Source of the DNA: Orobanche coerulescens
Taxonomy: Eukaryota; Streptophyta; Magnoliopsida; Lamiales; Orobanchaceae
NCBI GenBank assembly: GCA_033398695.1
Contig: CM065804.1
Span: forward strand, 53,413,501 to 53,477,500
DNA: 64,000 nt
Direction: 5' to 3'
Shown: piece by piece, positions 23,210 through 35,758 of the stretch
Layout: each line of letters begins with the position of its first letter
How positions within the stretch are numbered: the first letter of the stretch is position 1
The notes under the pieces: generated by a model
Told to the model about the DNA's origin: nothing
Seen by the model: the letters and a program-made list of their open reading frames with translations, nothing else
Databases searched by the model: none
Made by a program: the position numbers and the translations under genes

Positions 23210-25671
23210 TGTAACACCCCGAGATATTCGGAATAATTACAGCGCCGTAAACCCTTTAAGTGAGGATTTAGAAGGCTATTTAAAAGAAACGAAAATATAA
23301 TACAACAGTGCCATAGAACTTCAAAATACAAAACCGGTTTCAACTGGTCCATTGAGTCATTAATACAACCATATCGAAATACATTATTAAGACACACATA
23401 CTCGAGTACTGAAAGTGAACCAAGAAGACAAATCACAATAACAATAAACATCACTGAGCCCCTTCGTCGTCACGTCGGTATATGGCTGTTTTCCCGCTCC
23501 ACGGCTACCTGAACATCAAAAAAAATATCCACCCCCGAAGGGGTTAGCAAACCGATTCTAGTACAAGTATCAAATTAAACAAATCGAATATGCAACAACA
23601 ATGCATAACAGAATACACAATATGGAGTTCCGCTACCGGAATCCAACAATGTGAATCCACAAGATTCCATTAACACAACATGGGTATTCCAACGATCCAG
23701 CTCCCTCAGCATAGATCCCAAGATGATCCCGTCAGACCAACACGAGGTGGAAAAACCCGTCCAATGATCCAGCGCCCTCAGCATAAATCCCAAGATGATC
23801 CCGTCGGACCAACACGTGGTGGACATCCGATCCAGTGCCCTTCCTTAGCATAGATCGTACAACATACACAAACACAACGCATGCATACATATATGCAAAA
23901 TCGCTATGTCCATCAATATGAACATACAAACACTTGATAACGAATATCATAACAATTCAATGAAATAAATCCCATGTTCAATAACATGAAATAAACCATA
24001 TGCATGCTCGAAATACCAACATGAACAAATTACGATACTTGCCTCAAAGATGGCAAGAACTAATCACTCTGATGATCTCAACACACTCGAAGGCCGCCTC
24101 CTTCGATCACACGTTTGCAATGCTCGGCCCTTGAACAAATAGGAAAATAACGGCAACTCAGGACAAATTTAAACGTAAAACATCTAACGCCTACTATTGT
24201 CGGGTTAACACCCTAAGCTCGCCGACTCACGGCTCAAATCACTCGACGACCGCCCGATCTAGCTAGAGTCACTCAAATCACCATAATTACGTACTACGAT
24301 TCCGGATTATCAGCTTCCTCACCAAGTTCGGTTACAAATCATGCTTCAATCCGAGTTTAAGGTTTATCAACCATATAATTCGTTCTTCCACAATTTATCT
24401 TCCTTGCCAAAATTTACGTTCATAGCAATGGTTACCCATCAACTTCCTTTTGTTTGAATCATCAACATGAAGTTAACCAAATCCATAAATCACTATGACT
24501 TATGATTTACATTGAAGGTCACCTCATCTATTCAAGGATATTACAAGACCATACTTATAATTCATCTTCATCTTCAAGAAAATATCCTAAGTTCAATCCA
24601 TCAATGTCCCAAAATGTATAATTCCATTACGTATATACATAAGAACTTGATATTCTCCAAAATCTGGCCATAATCGGTTTTTTAGTTACATGAATGTGCT
24701 TAGGAGTCCAAACACTAAAAGGTTCAATGGTCTATACGATGAAGAAGTGCTGAAACATCGAAAATATCCTTCTAACAACATGATGATCGATTAAGTACGA
24801 ATTTAACTGACTAGATAATCTCAAAACATGTTCCAAAACATCATTAAGAATACTACTCCAGTTGGTGAAAAATCACCTACATCCAAAAATAGTGAAGAAC
24901 AAGGAGGAACTTGAAGAAATCCAACACCGGAAGCTTGATCACCAATCTCCAATGATCCAAAATCTTTAAACTCATGCTAGGATGATGATATGAGAGGTTT
25001 AGGATGGAGGAAGTAACTCTCTAAGTTCATAAATCGAGTTTGAGAAGTGATGAAGTCTGAAAAATGAAAAAGGGTGATGTCATATATATAGAAAATGGTT
25101 ATTAGCGCGCGCTAGTCCATATCCGTAGCATGCGCTAACGGGCCTGCAGTCTAATGTTCTGCCTGGTCTCGACTTAGCGTGCACTAACATATCCCTTACG
25201 TGCGCTAAGTTCAGGAATTAGCGTGCGTTACCACTTATATAGCGTGCGCTAACGGCCATACGAAGCTTACTGACCTCACTGTACTCAACATTTAGCGTGC
25301 GCTATCCTCATACGAGTAGCGTACGCTAACAGCGTTGATTCGGATTTTTCCAAAAGCCGTCCAGGTTCATCCCGACATGTCTCGACCAAGATCCGCGGTT
25401 GATCTCACCTACCACCCTAGCTTAATCATGTTGACTACGTATATCGTGCGCTAACGTTTATACATAGTGTGCGCTACAAATACAATTTAGCGTACGCTAC
25501 GCCTAGTCGATAGCGTGTGCTACAAGTGCAAAAATCACAATTTGAAGACATTCATGAAGTCATACGCTAAACAACACGGGATCATGAAATACGGAGAATA
25601 ATACTCAGATCAAAATGCAACAAATATATATCACAAGGTTCAAATACACATCATAAATCTCGGGTATTACA
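23210..25671 (-). repeat. Element E LTR, shared central copy
   Basis: 2462 bp, same termini as 15837-18297. It serves as 5' LTR of the complete copy and 3' LTR of the partial copy to its right. The palindrome array is at 25100-25523, with tatatata at about 25082-25090. Confidence 0.92.
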
Positions 25672-25706
25672 TCCTCTCTCCCTAAAAAGAAGTTTTGTCC
25701 CGAAAC

Positions 25707-27463
25707 TTAAGATGAAAACAACTCTGGATACCTAGTCTTCATATTGTCCACTGTTTCCCAAGTGGCCTCTTCAACTCCGTGTCGTGACCATTGTACTTTA
25801 ACCAAGTGTGATGGTTTATTCCTCAATTGTTTGATCCAACTCTCAAGTATCTTGATTGGTCTCTCTTCGAAGGTGCCGTCATTAGCTACCTCGATCTCGT
25901 CGAAATCAATAATATCACTAGGATCTGGTACATACTTTCGCAATTGGGATACGTGAAACACATTGTGAACGTGACTCAGCGATGGCGGTAAGGCCACCCT
26001 GTATGCTAAATCCCCAACTCTCTCAAGGATATCAAATGGTCCGATATATCTCGGACTTAGCTTACCTTTCCTCCCAAAACGGAAAATTCCTCGAGTAGGA
26101 GACACCTTCAATAGTACGTGGTCCCCAATCTCAAACTCCAGTGGGCGACGGCGCACATCAGCATAAGACTTCTATCGACTCTGGGCAGTCAACAGTCTTT
26201 CCCGAATCAAAGTTATCTTCTCCTGAGTCTGAACTATCAATTCCGGTTCCGTCCCGATCAAGTCCGAAGAATCATCCCAGCATAGGGGTGATCGGCATCT
26301 CCTCCCGTACAAAGCTTCAAATGGTGCCATCTTAATAGAAGCATGCCAACTATTGTTGTAGGTGAATTCAATCAACAGCAAGTGAACTTCCCAATCAGTT
26401 GACCAATCCAAGACACAAGCTCTAAGCATGTCTTCTACTATCTGAATAGTCCTTTCGGACTGACCGTCCGTCTAAGGATGATAAGCCGTGCTAAAGTTCA
26501 GCTTGGTTCCCAAAGCCCTGTGAACTGCTTTCCAAAAATGCGATACGACGCGACCATCTCGATCCGAAATAATGGTCTTCAGCGTCCCATGCAATCTGAC
26601 TATCTCTGCAATAAATACTCGTGCCATTTTCTCGGGTCCCCACGTGTCTTTAATTCCTAGGAAATGAGCCGACTTGGTTAGTCGATCAACTACAACCCAA
26701 ATCATGTTCATTCCAGTATTGGTCCTTGGCATAGTGGTGATGAAATCCATCGAGATATCCTCCCATTTCCACTCAGGGATCGGAAGTGGCTTCAACATTC
26801 CGGCAGGTCGCTGATGTTCAATCTTAACCTGCTGACAAGTCAAACACTTCGAAACGTATTCTGCTACATCGTTCTTCATATTTCCCCACCAGAAGTTTTG
26901 TTTTAGATCCTTATACATCTTACTGCTGCCCGGGTGAATAGAATAGGGCACGCTGTGAGCTTCCTTCATCATTGTCTGTCTCAAAACATCATCATCGGGA
27001 ACGCAAAGTCGACTCTGAAATCTAAAAACTCCATCATCTTGTATCACGAATCCTGGGACCTTTCCTTTCTTTACTTCGTCACATAACCGAAGAATAAGAG
27101 AATCCTTCAACTGCTTAGATTTGGTTTCCTCGACTAGTGACGAAGTTAGTTCCATCACATATAGTTTCCCTTGGATTCCTGGTTCCCATACTTCAATCCC
27201 TTCGCGCATCAGTTCTAATTGAATGCTGGTTTGGGACATAAGTGCTTCCAACACTCGAAGAGAAACAGGTTTACGGCTCAGTGCATCAGCCACTACGTTT
27301 GCTTTACCCGGATGATAGAGGATTTCCAAGTCGTAATCCTTGATCAATTACAGCCACCTTCTTTGCCTCATGTTTAATTCTTTCTGACTGAAAATATACT
27401 TGAGGCTCTTATGATCTGTAAAGATCTGACAATGAGTGTCGTACAAATAATGTCGCCAAATTT
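25707..27463 (-). pseudogene. pol: Second, truncated E pol (RNase H end to chromodomain)
   Basis: Same sequence as 18333-20080 with scattered differences. It starts inside RNase H at the junction 27463 and runs through the integrase (including the in-frame zinc-binding region and [19 protein letters not shown]) to the chromodomain ending at 25707. Three in-frame stops lie at 27347-27345 (TAA, GAA in copy 1), 26474-26472 and 26174-26172. The last two are TAG, and copy 1 has CAG at the matching sites (19098-19100 and 18798-18800). This copy keeps the correct frame at the site where copy 1 lost a base. Confidence 0.88.
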
Positions 27464-27625
27464 GTGTGTTTCACTCATCTTAGTATATATAAAAATAGAC
27501 TAATAGTGTATAATTCAAATTATAACCAAACTTCCTCGTGGGATCGATAAACCGGACTCAAAAAGTCCACTTACTACTTGATACGATATTGTGCACTTGC
27601 AATAGTTACACTAAAGACCGTGTCA
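27464..27625 (+). repeat. Element B 5' LTR, third piece
   Basis: Matches 44648-44805 of the 3' LTR and ends in accgtgtca, the LTR terminus. It begins directly after the truncated E pol; the junction shows only a couple of shared bases. Confidence 0.9.
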
Positions 27626-27631
27626 AGTTTT

Positions 27632-27649
27632 TGGCGTCATTGCCGGGGA
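27632..27649 (+). other. Primer binding site of B (tRNA-Asp)
   Basis: tggcgtcattgccgggga, six bases after the LTR end. It matches the complement of the plant tRNA-Asp 3' end with two mismatches. This primer and the six-base gap are shared with element C. Confidence 0.85.
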
Positions 27650-27731
27650 AGTATAAGAGTTATTTTGAAGTATTACATTATTAACTATTGTTATAAATAC
27701 AACTTTTTCTTTATTGTTAATTCTCTTGTCT

Positions 27732-28202
27732 ATGCGAAGGACGTACAATCGCGATTTAGTTTCACTAGATCCCAAGATTGAAGCCACATTTAGAAGAAGG
27801 CGAAGAGAACAAAAAACAAGCCGTATTTCTTCACCATCAATGGCGGACGAACCAAACCCACCACTCCTCCAAGAAAATGATAACGAAAGAATTCCTCTGG
27901 TAGGGGGAATACCCAATGCTCAAAACATTCAACATCAACAACATCATATTGTGCCGGAAATAGATGAAGACAACATGCTCTTTGGGGAATTCACGAACCC
28001 CCCATCTTTGAGCGTGCAATCAAGTGTGATCTATCCACCATTTGGAGTGGACAATTTTCAAATTCGCCCCGATATCATCAATCTCTTATCTAACAATAAC
28101 TCATTCTATGGAAGAACCGATGAGAATACATATCTCCATATTAACCATTTTGTGGAGATTTATGGAAATTTCAAATATCCAAATGTAAATGACGAGGCGA
28201 TA
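27732..28202 (+). pseudogene. gag: Element B gag, N-terminal part
   Basis: Opens at ATG 27732 (MRRTYNRDLVSLDP) and runs in frame through IYPPFGVDNFQIRPDIINLL to NDEAI at 28202, where element D is inserted. The frame continues without interruption at 38641 when D and one cgata copy are removed. Basic Arg-rich start followed by a gag capsid region is usual for Athila/Tat elements. Confidence 0.85.
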
Positions 28203-31112
28203 TGTAATACCCATCATTTTTATAATGTAATATTATTAATTATAATAATATTATAATGCATTTCATGTTATTTAATTTCATTTAAGGAATCATGAACATT
28301 TAGTTCGACGTATCACAAGTCCTAGCCCGAGTCAATTTCTCAAGTTAATTTCAAAACATTTAATATTAGTCATTTTTATGATAATTAAAGGTATTATTAT
28401 TATAATATTTATAATAGGAACGATAATAATATTAATAGTATTAATATTTTTATCTTCATTATATTTATATATCATCATTTATATTACTTTCGATATTATT
28501 ATTAGTATCGATATTATTAATTATTACCATTGTTATTATTAATTTTATAATTATTATTATTATTTTTATTATTAGCATTATTATTATTGTTTTTATCATT
28601 GGCCCAAATACACATTGTGCTGACCCATAATAATATTACAAACCCAGGAAATTAATACAAGCCCAAAAAGAAATTAATTAACCCTAACCCTAAACCTACA
28701 GTATAAATATACCGCCTCTACTGTACAAATACACAATACAACACATACAACACAGAATACACCTTTTCTTCCCAGCGCCGTCTTCTTCTTCTTCTTCTTC
28801 GTTCCACAACCAAAAAAAAAAAAAAAAAAAAAGGAAAAGAAAATACAACACAGAAACTTGCTGCAAGGAGGAAGGAGGAGCAGACACGTCTTCATCTTCA
28901 TCGACCGTCCAAATTCAACGAGTCATCTGAATCTCAACAGGAGGTAGTCTGCCGATTTCTTCTCGGAATCATATTCTCGTTTTCTTATTTCCTGCTAGGA
29001 TATCAGATAATTCTTCTTCATGATTTCGAATCCATAACAGAAAATCATAATCCGAAAATATGAATTTCAATCAAACGTAGAAAACCACAACCCCAGAAAT
29101 TAAACCAGATTCCATAATCAACAACACCAAAATCAAACATCACCGTTTCAAATCCACTGCCCGAACCCGAAACCCTTCGGACCTGCGGCATAACACCGAG
29201 CCAGTTTCACAAAAATCTGCTCCAATTCGCAACGCCGAAACCAGAAACCTTTAAGTCACGAAGATCAACTTCAACCCGTAACCCAAAATCAAAACCCGAT
29301 CAACATTAATTTTGAAATCTAAACCTAAATTTCCAACCACATCGGCCATCTCCTCTCAGAACCAAAAACCATCACCCGCTGACCCGGATTCACTCAACCA
29401 TCAACCACGAACCATGGCCGAAATCAACCTCAGGAATACTAATACCCTTACCTGTTTCCAGTCGAGGCCCGACCCGAACGATGGGACTTTCCATCGCGTC
29501 GCTGATTCCCTTTTTGTTCATTCTCGTCTGTCGTGGTCTGTGTGTGTGTCCGATTGGTTGTGAATTGTGTGCAGATGGTTTGAGATACAGGGTCTGATTT
29601 GTGTTCCGACCGTATGAATGTTTTCCGTCTTCTGTACTCCGACCGAGATGGGATTTGAGAGAAGGGAGGTCCGTTTTTAGTAAAGGTTAGAGAGAGAGGT
29701 GGAAGAGAGGGCTGGAGAGAGAACGGGTTTGACGGGAGAAGGGGGTGAGAAATGAAGGTTGATGTCGGCTGAGGTGAAGAAGAGGGTTTTATATACCCGC
29801 GATTTTCGTAGGTTATTCGATTTAATCCTCTCATTTTCCAGCAACTTCAATTTAGCCCTCACATCTTTCAGAAACATTCAATTCAGTCCCAGATAGTTTA
29901 AATTAATTCGATTTTAATCCAGTCAGTTACTCAAGTCTTACAATCTGACCCAGTCAATTTTCAAACTTCAATTTAATCCTAATTTTGACCGAGACATTCA
30001 AAATATTGACTTCCAAATTAATAGTAATAATTATGGCATAAATATTTTACTTTCAGTCACTAATAATGTTAACTCTTCAGTTAATATTAATTAGCAATTG
30101 TAATTTATTTTCAGTTATTATATAGTGATATTCGTATCCTTTCATTTATTATATAAATAATAAATTGTAAGGATTTTAATTATTATTATTATATGTAGAC
30201 TTTGTCAAGGATTTACGGGCTTAGGACTGTGAGTCGAGCACATTCATTTCATCGGACATCATCATCATCATTTATTCAGTGGGAATTTTCACTATCACTT
30301 TAATTGCTTTAATTGGACCGTGTATGTGATCTTCTATTCATGTTTAAAATTTTTATGCACGTTGTAATTCAGCTAACTTGTTTTCGTGTAAGAGGCTATC
30401 TTAAGATATATGTTGTTGCGGGACACTGCGCAACCTCAATATTCACATGCGTGCTCGATTCATGTTATGTGGTATTGTGTTTATGTTTTATGTTGTTGCG
30501 GGGACACCTGCGCAACCTCAATATTAACATGCGTGCTCGATTCATGTTATGTGGTATTGTGTTTATGTTTGATGTTGTTGCGGGGGCACCTGCGCAACCT
30601 CAATATTCGTGTATGCGTGCTCGATTCATGCTATACGTAATATTGTGAGTATGCAATTACGTTGAGGAAAAATGTGATAGATTCTTCATGTTATGCTTTC
30701 CATGAGATTGTATATTACTGTGATCAGTGTGATTTCCACGAGCTGAAAGAAGCTCACCCCCACCTTTATTGAACTCGCAGTTGAACCTAGCCGGATGGAC
30801 GAAGGAGCGAGCCGAGAGGGCATATGAAAGATGAAATTATTATATGATGTTTCTTTATGTCAACTATTTTGAAACTTTTGGGGAAACTTTGACTAGAAAT
30901 ATTAAATTATGATTTATTTTCTTCCGCCGAAAATTTTTACCTCGTATTTATGATGAAATGTTACCTTATTTAAAGGTATTTATTTTTATGTCTTTGTAGC
31001 GACTCGACTTTGTAGGCGAGAATTTTTATATTCTCAAGAAAATTATTTTTCTCAAAATTTACCTTTTATTTATTTTTCCCCATTATTTACCCAAGAAAGT
31101 CGGGGCGTTACA
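28203..31112 (+). repeat. Element D 5' LTR
   Basis: Starts tgtaatacccatc and ends ggcgttaca. The first 400 bp are very AT-rich (ATT/TTA runs). TATA-like tataaata is near 28702, then a TTC microsatellite at about 28785-28803 and an A run at about 28813-28832. It has no palindrome array upstream of the TATA box, unlike the other LTR families here. Confidence 0.93.
30410..30640 (+). repeat. Tandem repeat in D 5' LTR (about 83 bp unit)
   Basis: Three units containing gttgttgcggggacacctgc, gcaacctcaatattcacatg and gcgtgctcgattcatg. The matching array in the 3' LTR is 37930-38162. Open frames here are repeat artefacts. Confidence 0.85.
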
Positions 31113-31115
31113 TAG

Positions 31116-31127
31116 TGGTATCAGAGC
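31116..31127 (+). other. Primer binding site of D (tRNA-Met)
   Basis: tggtatcagagc, exact match, three bases after the LTR terminus. Confidence 0.93.
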
Positions 31128-31339
31128 GGGTTCTACCTTTCTGTAGACTCGCTAAAATGTAAAAGTATCATATGCTCTCAGCTTCGCCACTTCGTCACTC
31201 CGTCTGAGGTACCAAATTTTAGTTATTATTCATGCATATGTCATTTCATTTTATTCACATAATTATTTACGCATGTACGAACTGTTAGAATGGCCAAACC
31301 TAGAATGACTCATGAGTTTTACAACTCGTTGGCAGACTC

Positions 31340-32410
31340 ATGGCTAACCGCGGAAATCGCAATGCCCCACCCACACAAGATCAACTCTTGGTTGGATTGG
31401 CCACCTTGCTTCAAGGCGCGACTATCGTACCGCCTAATAACCCTGAGCAGGCTCAAGCTCAAGTTATTAAGAGGTTCAACCACTTCAAGCCGCCTGTCTT
31501 TCTTGGTCGTGAGGGACCAGCAGCCATAGAGGAATGGTTGATGAATCTAGATAGCATTTTTGACTACATGGCGTGCACCGAAGCTCAGAAGGTGTCATGT
31601 GCTGTGTTCCAGCTTAAGGAAGATGCTCGGACATGGTGGATGGGAGTGTGGAGGCTCAAGACTCAAGACGAGAAAGACACATTCACTTGGGATCAGTTTA
31701 AGGAGACGATCATGGAAAAGTACTACCCAAGAGCATACAAGATCAAGATGCAGAAGGAGTTCCTTGATCTAACCCAAGGTGGAATGTCGGTAGCCGAGTA
31801 TGAGCGCAAGTTTAACCATATGTGCCGTTTCGCTCCCCACATGGTCGAGACGGATGATATGAAGTCTCAGAAATTCCGGGATGGACTTCGTGACCGGATT
31901 CGCCACCATTTGGCTGGTCATGGTCGTTTGAGATACAATGAAGCCGTTTCAAGGGCCGAGGACATTTCTGCTAGTTTAGATGTGGAGAAGGCTAGGGCAC
32001 AACCAGTTGCAACAAATAACAAGTGCAAGTGGCACGATCAAGGAGGTGGTAACAAGAAGATTGTTAAGACTGGACCTTCAGGGGTGAAACCCCAGTCAAC
32101 TAACCCTACATGTGCTACTTGTGGCAAGGGACATAAAGGTGCATGTATGCTTGGTCAGAGGCGGTGCTACTATTGCCGTGAGGAAGGACACCTGGCACCA
32201 GCGTGTCCGAAGATAGGAAAGGGCCCAGGCAATAATGTGCAAGGTCAAGGCTCAGGAGGCAGAACTCGAGTGTATAGCATGGCCGAGGTCAAGCAGAGAT
32301 CGAACCCCAAACAATGTCAGGTATGTTATCAGTTGCAAATATTCCTGCTTTGGTGTTGTTCGATACGGGTGCGTCTCATTCATTCATCTCTAGGAAGCTT
32401 TGTACTATGA
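31340..32410 (+). CDS. gag: Element D Gag
   Basis: 356 codons from ATG 31340. It has the capsid core ([40 protein letters not shown]) and then two cysteine motifs: [12 protein letters not shown] near residue 256 and the CCHC knuckle [14 protein letters not shown] near residue 276. It overlaps pol, which lies in the -1 frame from 32314. The last about 25 codons after [12 protein letters not shown] look like out-of-frame reading into pol. Either a -1 frameshift is used, or one base was lost in a formerly continuous gag-pol; Tekay-type elements usually have a single ORF. Confidence 0.88.
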   Translation: MANRGNRNAPPTQDQLLVGLATLLQGATIVPPNNPEQAQAQVIKRFNHFKPPVFLGREGPAAIEEWLMNLDSIFDYMACTEAQKVSCAVFQLKEDARTWWMGVWRLKTQDEKDTFTWDQFKETIMEKYYPRAYKIKMQKEFLDLTQGGMSVAEYERKFNHMCRFAPHMVETDDMKSQKFRDGLRDRIRHHLAGHGRLRYNEAVSRAEDISASLDVEKARAQPVATNNKCKWHDQGGGNKKIVKTGPSGVKPQSTNPTCATCGKGHKGACMLGQRRCYYCREEGHLAPACPKIGKGPGNNVQGQGSGGRTRVYSMAEVKQRSNPKQCQVCYQLQIFLLWCCSIRVRLIHSSLGSFVL

Positions 32411-35400
32411 TTGTTTGTAGAAGTAGTAAAGCCCCTAGATCTTTGTTAGTTAGCATGCCTGCGGGGGGAGTAGTGCGTGTAGACTCGATAACTAACAATG
32501 TGAAGATAGAGATTAATGATCATAGCTTCTTAGCCAACTTGCACATAGTGGAACTTAGCGATTTTGATGTCATTTTGGGTATGGATTGGTTGGACAAGCA
32601 TAGAGCTGTAGTTGAATGCTCCGAAAGGAGAGTAACTTTATGTCCGTCCGTTGATGTCAAGACCGTATTCGAGGGAGTTAGACACAGCAGTACCCCAAAG
32701 GTGATTTCTGCCATGAAAGCTGTGAAGATGCTGAAGAAGAGTGATTGCCAAGGATTTTTGGTGAACGTGATGGGGAAAATGACTTCGGAGAAGAAGGTAG
32801 CTGATGTACCTATCGTCAAAGAGTATCCAGATGTCTTTCCCGAAGACTTGCCCGGAGTTCCACCGAATCGTCAAGTTGAGTTCTCGATTGATCTAGTGCC
32901 AGGAGCGGCACCAATATCGAAGGCTCCCTATAGGATGGCGCCTAAGGAATTGCAAGAGCTGAAGGTACAACTCCAGGAACTGCTCGACTCTGGATTTATC
33001 CGACCGAGTGTTTCGCCATGGGGTGCGCCAGTGCTCTTCGTGAAGAAAAAGGACGGAAGTTTGAGGATGTGTATTGACTATCGTGAACTTAATCGACTCG
33101 GAATAAAGAATAAATATCCACTTCCTAGAATAGAGGACCTATTCGATCAACTTGGAGGGTCGGGAGTATTTTCGAAGATAGATTTGAGATCCGGATATCA
33201 CCAGCTGAGGATTAAGAGTGATGATATCCCGAAGACCGCATTTCGAACTCGTTATGGACATTATGAATTTATAGTGATGCCATTTGGTTTGACTAATGCG
33301 CCAGCGGTATTCATGGACCTCATGAACCGTGTATTTCAACCTTATTTGGATAAGTTTGTCATTGTGTTTATTGATGACATACTTGTATATTCGAAGACCA
33401 AGGTTGAACATGAGCAGCATCTTAGAACGGTATTGGGAATACTGCGCAAGGAGAAGTTATATGCGAAATTCAACAAGTGCGAATTCTGGCTTAACCGAGT
33501 TGCATTTTTGGGTCATGTGGTCACTTCTAAAGGAATTGAGGTTGACCCGATTAAAGTTGAGGCAGTCAATGATTGGAAAGTACCGAGTAATGCGAATGAA
33601 GTTCGAAGCTTCTTGAGATTAGCCGGTTATTATCGGAGATTCATCGAGGGATTTTCGAAGATAGCTGCACCGATGACTAAGTTGACTAGGAAGGGGGAAG
33701 CTTTCTTATGGAATGAGAAATGCGAAAGGAGTTTCCAAGAACTTAAGCAAAGATTAACTGCTGCACCAGTATTGACGATTCCCGATCCGACGAAAGAATT
33801 TGTCATCTACAGTGATGCATCCAAACAAGGTTTAGGATGTGTATTAATGCAAAAGGGCAAGGTAGTTGCCTATGCTTCGAGACAGTTGAAACCGCACGAG
33901 CTGAACTATCCTACTCATGATTTGGAATTAGCAGCGGTAGTTCATGCCTTGAAGATTTGGAGGCATTACCTATATGGAGGTAAGTGTGAAATCTATACAG
34001 ACCACAAAAGTCTGAAATATATTTTCACACTGAAGGAATTGAATATGAGGCAGCGCAGATGGCTTGAGTTGGTCAAAGACTACATTTGTACAATTCATTA
34101 CCACCCCGGTAAAGCAAACGTAGTTGCTGATGCACTAAGCCGTAAGGCAAGAGGAGACCTAACTTGTTTGTTGACCAAGGAGGAAAGCTTGGTCAAGGAA
34201 TTTGCAAGGATGAACCTTGAGATGGCTACACCATTGAGTCCAGTTGAGTCATTATTGGCTAGTTTGGTGGTACAACCAACCTTGAGAGAACAAATCAAAG
34301 AAGGTCAAGGACAGGACGACTTCTTGGTCAAAATGAAAGAACATACTCTTTCAGGTGAGGATAAGGGATTCAGTGTGTCTGATGATGGAACAATGTACTA
34401 TGAAGGGAGGATCTGTGTTCCCAAGGTTGTCAAGTTGAGAGAAGCTATATTGAAGGAGGCACATAGTACTCCGTATACAGCACACCATGGGAGTACAAAG
34501 ATGTACCAAGATCTTAAGGGGACATTTTGGTGGGGAGGTTTGAAAAGAGATGTGACGGACTTTGTCCGAAAGTGTATAGTTTGCCAACAAGTGAAGGAGG
34601 AACACCAACGCCTTGTATTACTTAAGTCACTTCATATCCCAGAATGGAAATGGGAACACATTACGATGGACTTTGTGGTAAGTTTGCCTCGAACGGAAAG
34701 AGGAAACCACGTTATTTGGGTTGTTGTCGACCGACTCACAAAGTCAGCTCATTTTATCCCAGTTAAGATGAACTTTCGAATGGATCAGTATGCTCAACTG
34801 TATATCAGGGAGATTATTAAGTTGCATGGAGTGCCAGTCTCTATAGTATCCGACAGGGATACTCGTTTCACGTCGCGTTTTTGGGAGAGTTTGCAAGAAG
34901 CTTTGGGAACGCAGTTGAATTTTAGTACGGCTTATCATCCTCAAACTGATGGTCAGTCCGAGAGGACCATCCAGATCCTTGAGGATATGTTGCGAGCATG
35001 TGTGCTAGATATGGGAAATAATTGGGAACGACTGTTGCCTTTGGTAGAATTTGCTTACAACAACAGTTACCAGTCGACGATCGGTATGGCACCGTATGAA
35101 GCCCTATATGGTAGGAAGTGTCGATCACCACTGTATTGGGATGAGGTAGGAGAAAGGAGGATTTTGGGTCCCGAGATGATCGAGCAAACAGTTGGCATGG
35201 TGGATAAGATTCGTGAGAGGATCAAGATAGCCCAGGACCGTCAGAAGTCTTACGCCGACAAGCGTAGGAAAGATTTCGAATTCTGTGTTGGCGACAAAGT
35301 ATTCCTGAAGGTATCTCCTACAAAGGGAATTGTTCGTTTTGGTCCGAGGAGCAAGTTGAGACCAAGGTATATTGGACCGTTCGAAATCCTCGAGCGGATT

Positions 35401-35547
35401 GGAGAGTTAGCTTACCGTTTGGCTTTACCCCGTAACTTTCTACGTGCACAACGTCTTCCATGTATCATTGTTGAGGAAATATGTGCACGATCTCAGCCAC
35501 GTCATCAACTATACCTCCGTAGAGATGAACAAAGACCTTACCTATGA
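32314..35547 (+). CDS. pol: Element D Pol: protease-RT-RNase H-integrase
   Basis: 1077 codons without a stop. Aspartic protease FDTGASHSF (Asp17). Reverse transcriptase about 190-430 with [13 protein letters not shown] (286-298) and FIDD (352-355). RNase H with Asp501, Glu539, Asp563 and Asp606. Integrase with His717, His724 or 725, Cys754 and Cys757 in the zinc module, and Asp786, Asp847 or Asp849, and Glu883 in the core. GPFEIL is at 1021-1026. All catalytic residues are present. The final about 37 codons run out of frame, because a shift near 35430 moves the chromodomain into the next frame. There is a two-residue gap after HQR in the integrase linker relative to E. Confidence 0.93.
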   Translation: MSGMLSVANIPALVLFDTGASHSFISRKLCTMIVCRSSKAPRSLLVSMPAGGVVRVDSITNNVKIEINDHSFLANLHIVELSDFDVILGMDWLDKHRAVVECSERRVTLCPSVDVKTVFEGVRHSSTPKVISAMKAVKMLKKSDCQGFLVNVMGKMTSEKKVADVPIVKEYPDVFPEDLPGVPPNRQVEFSIDLVPGAAPISKAPYRMAPKELQELKVQLQELLDSGFIRPSVSPWGAPVLFVKKKDGSLRMCIDYRELNRLGIKNKYPLPRIEDLFDQLGGSGVFSKIDLRSGYHQLRIKSDDIPKTAFRTRYGHYEFIVMPFGLTNAPAVFMDLMNRVFQPYLDKFVIVFIDDILVYSKTKVEHEQHLRTVLGILRKEKLYAKFNKCEFWLNRVAFLGHVVTSKGIEVDPIKVEAVNDWKVPSNANEVRSFLRLAGYYRRFIEGFSKIAAPMTKLTRKGEAFLWNEKCERSFQELKQRLTAAPVLTIPDPTKEFVIYSDASKQGLGCVLMQKGKVVAYASRQLKPHELNYPTHDLELAAVVHALKIWRHYLYGGKCEIYTDHKSLKYIFTLKELNMRQRRWLELVKDYICTIHYHPGKANVVADALSRKARGDLTCLLTKEESLVKEFARMNLEMATPLSPVESLLASLVVQPTLREQIKEGQGQDDFLVKMKEHTLSGEDKGFSVSDDGTMYYEGRICVPKVVKLREAILKEAHSTPYTAHHGSTKMYQDLKGTFWWGGLKRDVTDFVRKCIVCQQVKEEHQRLVLLKSLHIPEWKWEHITMDFVVSLPRTERGNHVIWVVVDRLTKSAHFIPVKMNFRMDQYAQLYIREIIKLHGVPVSIVSDRDTRFTSRFWESLQEALGTQLNFSTAYHPQTDGQSERTIQILEDMLRACVLDMGNNWERLLPLVEFAYNNSYQSTIGMAPYEALYGRKCRSPLYWDEVGERRILGPEMIEQTVGMVDKIRERIKIAQDRQKSYADKRRKDFEFCVGDKVFLKVSPTKGIVRFGPRSKLRPRYIGPFEILERIGELAYRLALPRNFLRAQRLPCIIVEEICARSQPRHQLYLRRDEQRPYL

Positions 35548-35758
35548 AGAACAACCAGAACTGATTCTCGATCGATCAGTCCGGCAATTGAGGAATAAAG
35601 AGAAGGTGTTCGTCAAGATCCAATGGCGTAACCACACCCAGGATGAAGCCACTTGGGAGCGCGAAGAGGAACTTCAAGCTCGTTATCCGAATTTCTTCAA
35701 TCAAGGTATATCATTTATTTTCGAGGACGAAATTTTTTCTAAGATGGGTAGGATGTAA
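35444..35758 (+). pseudogene. pol: Element D chromodomain, out of frame with pol
   Basis: Continues the integrase C-terminus in the +1 frame: [19 protein letters not shown] through LRNKEKVFVKIQWRNHTQDE to ATWEREEELQARYP. This matches E's C-terminal chromodomain-like module, which in chromoviruses is thought to bind histone marks and steer integration. A small indel near 35420-35445 separates it from pol. The stop overlaps the start of the 3' LTR. The purine tract aagatgggtagga (35741-35753) lies within its end. Confidence 0.82.

Larger units (their letters stand above)
15837..27463 (-). mobile_element. Element E: tandem chromovirus, one and a half copies
   Basis: Minus-strand Ty3/gypsy chromovirus in the order LTR (15837-18297), gag-pol (18333-22964), LTR (23210-25671), then a second partial pol (25707-27463). 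The second interior ends abruptly inside RNase H at 27463 and joins B's LTR. About 107 bp of B's LTR (equivalent to about 44542-44648) is missing at the junction. The first full copy is 9835 bp. Chromodomain-like C-terminal motifs and long LTRs suggest the Tekay/Del lineage. Confidence 0.88.

Noticed and set aside
29312..29563. Short frames in D 5' LTR (also near 36855-37220)
   Set aside because: Located in LTR R/U5-like sequence, not conserved in frame between the two LTR copies.
30313..30648. Open frame rich in Cys/Leu in D LTR, repeated at 37932-38170
   Set aside because: Produced by the 83-bp tandem repeat of the LTR; identical frames occur in both LTRs outside the coding interior.
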